Assembly: GCA_937997605.1 (NCBI GenBank)
Contig: CALLFD010000123.1
Location: 1-8,901 of the forward strand
Source: an uncultured Collinsella sp.
GTDB taxonomy: Bacteria > Actinomycetota > Coriobacteriia > Coriobacteriales > Coriobacteriaceae
Direction of reading: 5' to 3'
DNA length: 8,901 nucleotides
The notes under the pieces are model-generated. The model was not told where the DNA came from. It ran no database searches and saw only the letters and a list, made by a program, of their open reading frames with translations. This document shows positions 6,681 through 8,901 of this stretch, piece by piece. Made by a program: the position numbers and the translations under genes. How positions within the stretch are numbered: the first letter of the stretch is position 1; each line of letters starts with the position of its first letter.

Positions 6681-6690
6681 AAGGCGCCTT
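6681..6690. promoter_or_regulatory. Perfect 10-bp palindrome AAGGCGCCTT, candidate operator
   Basis: The palindrome lies 50 bases upstream of the regulator start, where an autoregulatory operator would be expected. On the minus strand it sits between a weak TTAACT and AACAAA pair 17 bases apart, a poor promoter match. Chance occurrence is possible for so short a site. Confidence 0.3.
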
Positions 6691-6749
6691 GCACAGTTAA
6701 AAATCTATCCGCCACCGCCAAAAGCATGCCACCTATTCTAGTGAGATTT

Positions 6750-6778
6750 TTGACAACCGGCGGTTGCGGGTGCATATG
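6750..6778 (+). promoter_or_regulatory. Candidate promoter with overlapping palindrome
   Basis: TTGACA (6750-6755) is a perfect -35 box; 17 bases on is CATATG (6773-6778), a poor -10. The 13-bp perfect palindrome CAACCGGCGGTTG (6754-6766) overlaps the -35 box, as an operator would. It points to the methyltransferase gene and lies between two divergent genes. Confidence 0.35.
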
Positions 6779-6822
6779 AGCTGCGGAAATGTGTCCAAAC
6801 AAAGCAATGACCCACGGCTCGG

Positions 6823-6852
6823 TTGTCCCCGTTGCGGCGTTAACGGTAGTAT
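6823..6852 (+). promoter_or_regulatory. Second candidate promoter for the Trm9-like gene
   Basis: TTGTCC (6823-6828) and TAGTAT (6847-6852) are 18 bases apart; each matches four of six consensus positions. It would give a leader of about 40 bases before the GTG start. A small dyad AGTA/TACT (6848-6861) overlaps the -10 box. Confidence 0.3.
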
Positions 6853-6881
6853 GGTCGTACTGTTTATTCCGCACCGCCAAC

Positions 6882-6889
6882 GGAGGGAG
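6882..6889 (+). promoter_or_regulatory. Ribosome binding site deciding the GTG start
   Basis: GGAGGGAG precedes GTG 6899 by about nine bases. No comparable site precedes the upstream in-frame ATG at 6764, so the shorter protein is preferred. Confidence 0.6.
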
Positions 6890-6898
6890 TTCCGCGCC

Positions 6899-7771
6899 GT
6901 GAACCGCGATTTCGCCTCATCGCTCATCCAGCTCAACAATACGTTCTATCGCGAGCACTCCGCCTCCTTTTCCGATACGCGCCAGGCCCCGTGGCCCGGC
7001 TGGGTGCGCACCATGGACATTGCGCTCGAACAGCTCGACGTCGCCACGATCGAGCATCCCGTCCGCGTCTTCGACCTCGCCTGCGGCAACATGCGATTCG
7101 AGAACTTTGCTGCCGGCGGCGCACTTGCCGCCAAGGGCGTCGATGGCGCAAACCCCTCGGCAGACGCCAGCTGCCCGTTTGAGTTCTATGGCGTCGACTC
7201 GTGCCAAGACCTGGCCATCGATGCACGCGGTCACGCCCTGCGCATTCCCAACCTGCACTTCCAGGAACTCGATGTGCTCGACGCCCTTATGAAGCTCAAC
7301 CCCGCCGAGACGCCCGACGTGCTTTTCGACGCCCCGCTCGCCGACATCTCGGTCTGCTTTGGCTTTATGCACCACGTGCCGTCGTGCGAGTATCGCGTAC
7401 GCGTGCTCGACGCCCTGGTGCGTCAGACGCGCCCAGGTGGCATCATCGCCATCAGCTTTTGGGAGTTTATGAACGACAAGCGCATGGCGCGCAAGGCCGT
7501 TCGTGCCGAGGCCCGCGCCGAGCTCACCCCGCCGTTTGAGGATTACGATTCGGCGCAGTTTGAAGCCGGCGACCACCTCATCGGCTGGCAAAACGACCGC
7601 CACGCCTACCGCTATTGCCATCACTTTGACGATCAGCAGATCACCGACCTGGTGCGCGGCGTCCGCACGTTCTACAAGAGCGGCGAGGTCCCCGTGCGCG
7701 AGCTTGAGCGTTTCCATGCTGACGGTCGCAGCGGCGAGCTCAACCGCTATGTGATTCTCAAGCGCCTGTAG
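6899..7771 (+). CDS. Class I SAM-dependent methyltransferase, Trm9/ALKBH8-like
   Basis: From the GTG start this is a 290-residue soluble protein. The frame runs 45 codons further upstream, but that part has no ribosome binding site and no recognisable fold. The N-terminus FYREHSASFSDTRQAPWPGW (16-35) matches the pattern of Trm9-type tRNA methyltransferases (FS-x-TR-xx-PWP). Motif I is VFDLACGN (57-64), the acidic SAM-ribose ligand is probably D100 in FYGVD, motif IV is the region ADISVCFGFMHHVPS (148-162), and PGGIIAISFWEF (179-190) completes the Rossmann core. Eukaryotic Trm9 methylates the carboxymethyl-uridine made by Elp3. The presence of an Elp3 gene nearby makes that role plausible here, but bacterial members are not well characterised and another substrate is possible. 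Confidence 0.8.
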   Translation: MNRDFASSLIQLNNTFYREHSASFSDTRQAPWPGWVRTMDIALEQLDVATIEHPVRVFDLACGNMRFENFAAGGALAAKGVDGANPSADASCPFEFYGVDSCQDLAIDARGHALRIPNLHFQELDVLDALMKLNPAETPDVLFDAPLADISVCFGFMHHVPSCEYRVRVLDALVRQTRPGGIIAISFWEFMNDKRMARKAVRAEARAELTPPFEDYDSAQFEAGDHLIGWQNDRHAYRYCHHFDDQQITDLVRGVRTFYKSGEVPVRELERFHADGRSGELNRYVILKRL

Positions 7772-7845
7772 GTATCGGCGACTCGCCGCCGAACCGCACC
7801 GCATCTTTCGGGCAAACTATGCCCACCCTTTTTCAACCCATTGAC

Positions 7846-7867
7846 GGAACGCGCAGCTACGCGTTCC
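7846..7867 (+). terminator. Perfect 8-bp stem-loop before trmB; terminator or leader hairpin
   Basis: GGAACGCG (7846-7853) pairs exactly with CGCGTTCC (7860-7867) around a six-base loop, and ATATTTAT follows. The tail is only partly U-rich. The hairpin ends 12 bases before the trmB ribosome binding site. It may end the upstream transcript or shape the trmB leader. Confidence 0.4.
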
Positions 7868-7879
7868 ATATTTATGACC

Positions 7880-7885
7880 AAGGAG
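7880..7885 (+). promoter_or_regulatory. Ribosome binding site of trmB
   Basis: AAGGAG lies four bases before the ATG at 7890 and fixes that start. Confidence 0.7.
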
Positions 7886-7889
7886 CCTC

Positions 7890-8729
7890 ATGGGAGCCGT
7901 CCACGTTCGCACGCCTAAGAACTTTGTGCTCGAGGAGCGCCTGGAGCGCTACGCCGATGCGATTGAGACGAACCCCGAGGCTTATGCCGGAGATTGGCGC
8001 AAGGCCTGTGCGCCGGTTGGTGGCTCGTCCTTCACCCGCCTTCATCTAGATCTGGGCTGTGGCAAAGGCACCTATCTGGTTGAGCGAGCTCACCGTGAAC
8101 CCGACACCCTCTTTATCGGCATGGACCAGGAGCCCATCTGTATCGCCTATGCCGCACAGAAAATCTGCGAGCAGGAGCTGCCCAACGCACTCGTCCTGCC
8201 CCGAGGTGCCAAATCGCTGCCGCAGCTGTTTGCCGCAGGCGAGCTCGATGCCATCACCATCAACTTTCCCACGCCGCAGCCCAAGGCCAAATACGCCAAA
8301 AAACGACTCGTCCATGTCGACCATCTGATGCTCTACCGCTCGCTCTTTGCAGCCGGCGCTACCGTCACGCTGCGAACCGATAGCAAGCCATTGCGCGACT
8401 ACGCCCTGGGGCAGTTTGCCGCGGCCGGCTACGACACGCTTTGGGTTAGTGACGACGTCCGCCGCGACCATCCCGAGCACCCCGAGACCGAATATGAATG
8501 CCGCACGCGCGAGATGGGTGCCGTCGTCTATGGCATTTGCGCCACGCCCGGCGCGCAGCCCAGCGATGAACAGCTCGCGGCGGGCCGCGCGCAGGAGCAA
8601 AGCCTTGCCTGCTACCTGCCCGAAAACCTCGATGAGCTCACCTATGTACCTCTGGGCATGGAAGAAGCCGTCGAGAACTTTAGAAACCGCGCCCGCAAAG
8701 GCAAGAAGCGCCTGCCGCAAGAGTCCTAG
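7890..8729 (+). CDS. trmB: TrmB-family tRNA (guanine-46 N7)-methyltransferase, with altered active-site motif
   Basis: This 279-residue protein belongs to the TrmB family, which uses SAM to make m7G46 in the tRNA variable loop. The SAM site is LHLDLGCGKGTYLVERA (51-67), followed by FIGMDQE (75-81). The later family blocks are NFPTPQPKAKYAKKRL (125-140), LMLYRSLFAAGATVTLRTD (146-164) and the substrate motif TEYECR (200-205). Two points are odd. The usual FPDPWPK motif, whose Asp is catalytic in studied enzymes, reads FPTPQPK, losing both Asp and Trp. After TEYE, where most TrmB proteins soon end, about 70 residues follow, ending in a basic tail. Family membership is secure, but activity may differ. 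ATG has a good AAGGAG. Confidence 0.88.
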   Translation: MGAVHVRTPKNFVLEERLERYADAIETNPEAYAGDWRKACAPVGGSSFTRLHLDLGCGKGTYLVERAHREPDTLFIGMDQEPICIAYAAQKICEQELPNALVLPRGAKSLPQLFAAGELDAITINFPTPQPKAKYAKKRLVHVDHLMLYRSLFAAGATVTLRTDSKPLRDYALGQFAAAGYDTLWVSDDVRRDHPEHPETEYECRTREMGAVVYGICATPGAQPSDEQLAAGRAQEQSLACYLPENLDELTYVPLGMEEAVENFRNRARKGKKRLPQES

Positions 8730-8796
8730 GGGCTTCTGATGGTCGCGGCGTCGACAAACAAGCGCAAATAGGCGCCAGCGAACGGCCCTCAAACCT

Positions 8797-8814
8797 AAGT
8801 GAGTAGACTTTTTT
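8797..8814 (+). terminator. Short hairpin with T-run, weak terminator candidate for trmB
   Basis: AAGT (8797-8800) and ACTT (8807-8810) form a 4-bp stem running into six T residues (8809-8814). The stem is too short for a confident terminator. I have an impression that this motif recurs between genes in Collinsella-like genomes, so it may be a dispersed repeat instead. Confidence 0.3.
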
Positions 8815-8855
8815 GCAATAGCCAAGCACAGCCCGCATAGCGAAAAGTAAAACCG

Positions 8856-8895
8856 ACGCTCCTATAAGTTGTCAAGAGGCAGTTTGCGGGAGCGT
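8856..8895. repeat. Inverted repeat ACGCTCC / GGAGCGT at the window edge
   Basis: ACGCTCC (8856-8862) is complementary to GGAGCGT (8889-8895), with a 26-base loop. On the minus strand the loop contains a perfect TTGACA (8874-8869), but no good -10 box lies 17 bases on (TTTTAC). The element runs close to the end of the window, so its full extent is unknown. Confidence 0.4.
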
Positions 8896-8901
8896 TCTCT
8901 C

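Larger units (their letters stand above)
7772..7889 (+). other. Gap between the two methyltransferase genes
   Basis: These 118 bases hold a dyad CGGCGA-C-TCGCCG (7776-7788) five bases after the stop and a stronger hairpin at 7846-7867. A TTGACG at 7841-7846 resembles a -35 box, but no -10 box lies at the right distance. I see no gene. Confidence 0.4.

Noticed and set aside
6632..6880. N-terminal extension of the XRE regulator
   Set aside because: The AGGAGG before the ATG at 6631 and the family N-terminus fix the shorter start; the extension covers the divergent control region.
6764..6898. N-terminal extension of the Trm9-like protein, containing a possible CPRC pair
   Set aside because: There is no ribosome binding site for the ATG at 6764, promoter-like elements lie inside this stretch, and GGAGGGAG supports the GTG at 6899.
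6917..7804. 295-residue minus-strand frame over the Trm9-like gene
   Set aside because: It is a shadow frame; the plus-strand product has clear methyltransferase motifs and a ribosome binding site.
8046..8825. 259-residue minus-strand frame over trmB
   Set aside because: It is antisense to a well-supported TrmB-family gene and shows no domain of its own.

Overview
The window looks like chromosomal DNA from a high-GC actinobacterium, most likely of the class Coriobacteriia (Collinsella-like). This assignment is inference. It rests on GC-rich coding sequence, the pairing of a membrane XRE regulator with a DUF4097 protein, an ELP3-family enzyme, and short intergenic repeats of a style I associate with that group. 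No 16S rRNA or other marker gene is present.

Layout. (1) Bases 1-96 are the 3' end of an unrecognised gene. (2) Bases 97-572 hold no convincing gene. They carry a near-identical direct repeat and several nested inverted repeats, and are more AT-rich than the flanks. (3) On the minus strand, a 12-helix MFS transporter (776-1975) is followed by a 67-residue protein of unknown function (573-776), joined by a TGATG stop/start overlap. Base composition and codon use in this block are looser than in its neighbours, which suggests horizontal acquisition. (4) Also on the minus strand, an Elp3-type radical-SAM/GNAT tRNA-modifying enzyme (3009-4913) is followed directly, with no intergenic base, by a membrane-anchored spermidine-synthase-like protein (2121-3008). 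(5) A strong hairpin (4932-4965) separates that pair from an upstream minus-strand operon: a membrane-bound XRE regulator (5909-6631) overlapping by 4 bases a DUF4097 surface protein (5013-5912). (6) A divergent control region (6632-6898) with two perfect palindromes leads rightward to a Trm9-like SAM methyltransferase (6899-7771, GTG start) and a TrmB-family tRNA m7G46 methyltransferase (7890-8729). (7) Bases 8730-8901 are gene-free and hold a T-run motif and an inverted repeat at the window edge.

Functional theme. Three of the seven complete recognisable genes point to tRNA modification: Elp3 at U34, a Trm9-like enzyme whose eukaryotic relatives finish the Elp3 product, and TrmB. They are not one operon, so a shared pathway is a hypothesis. 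The XRE/DUF4097 pair looks like a self-contained envelope-sensing module. The items most worth a second look are the transporter with its coupled small protein, the structured gene-free segment beside it, the Elp3 plus Trm9-like combination, and a TrmB-like protein that lacks the family's catalytic Asp motif.
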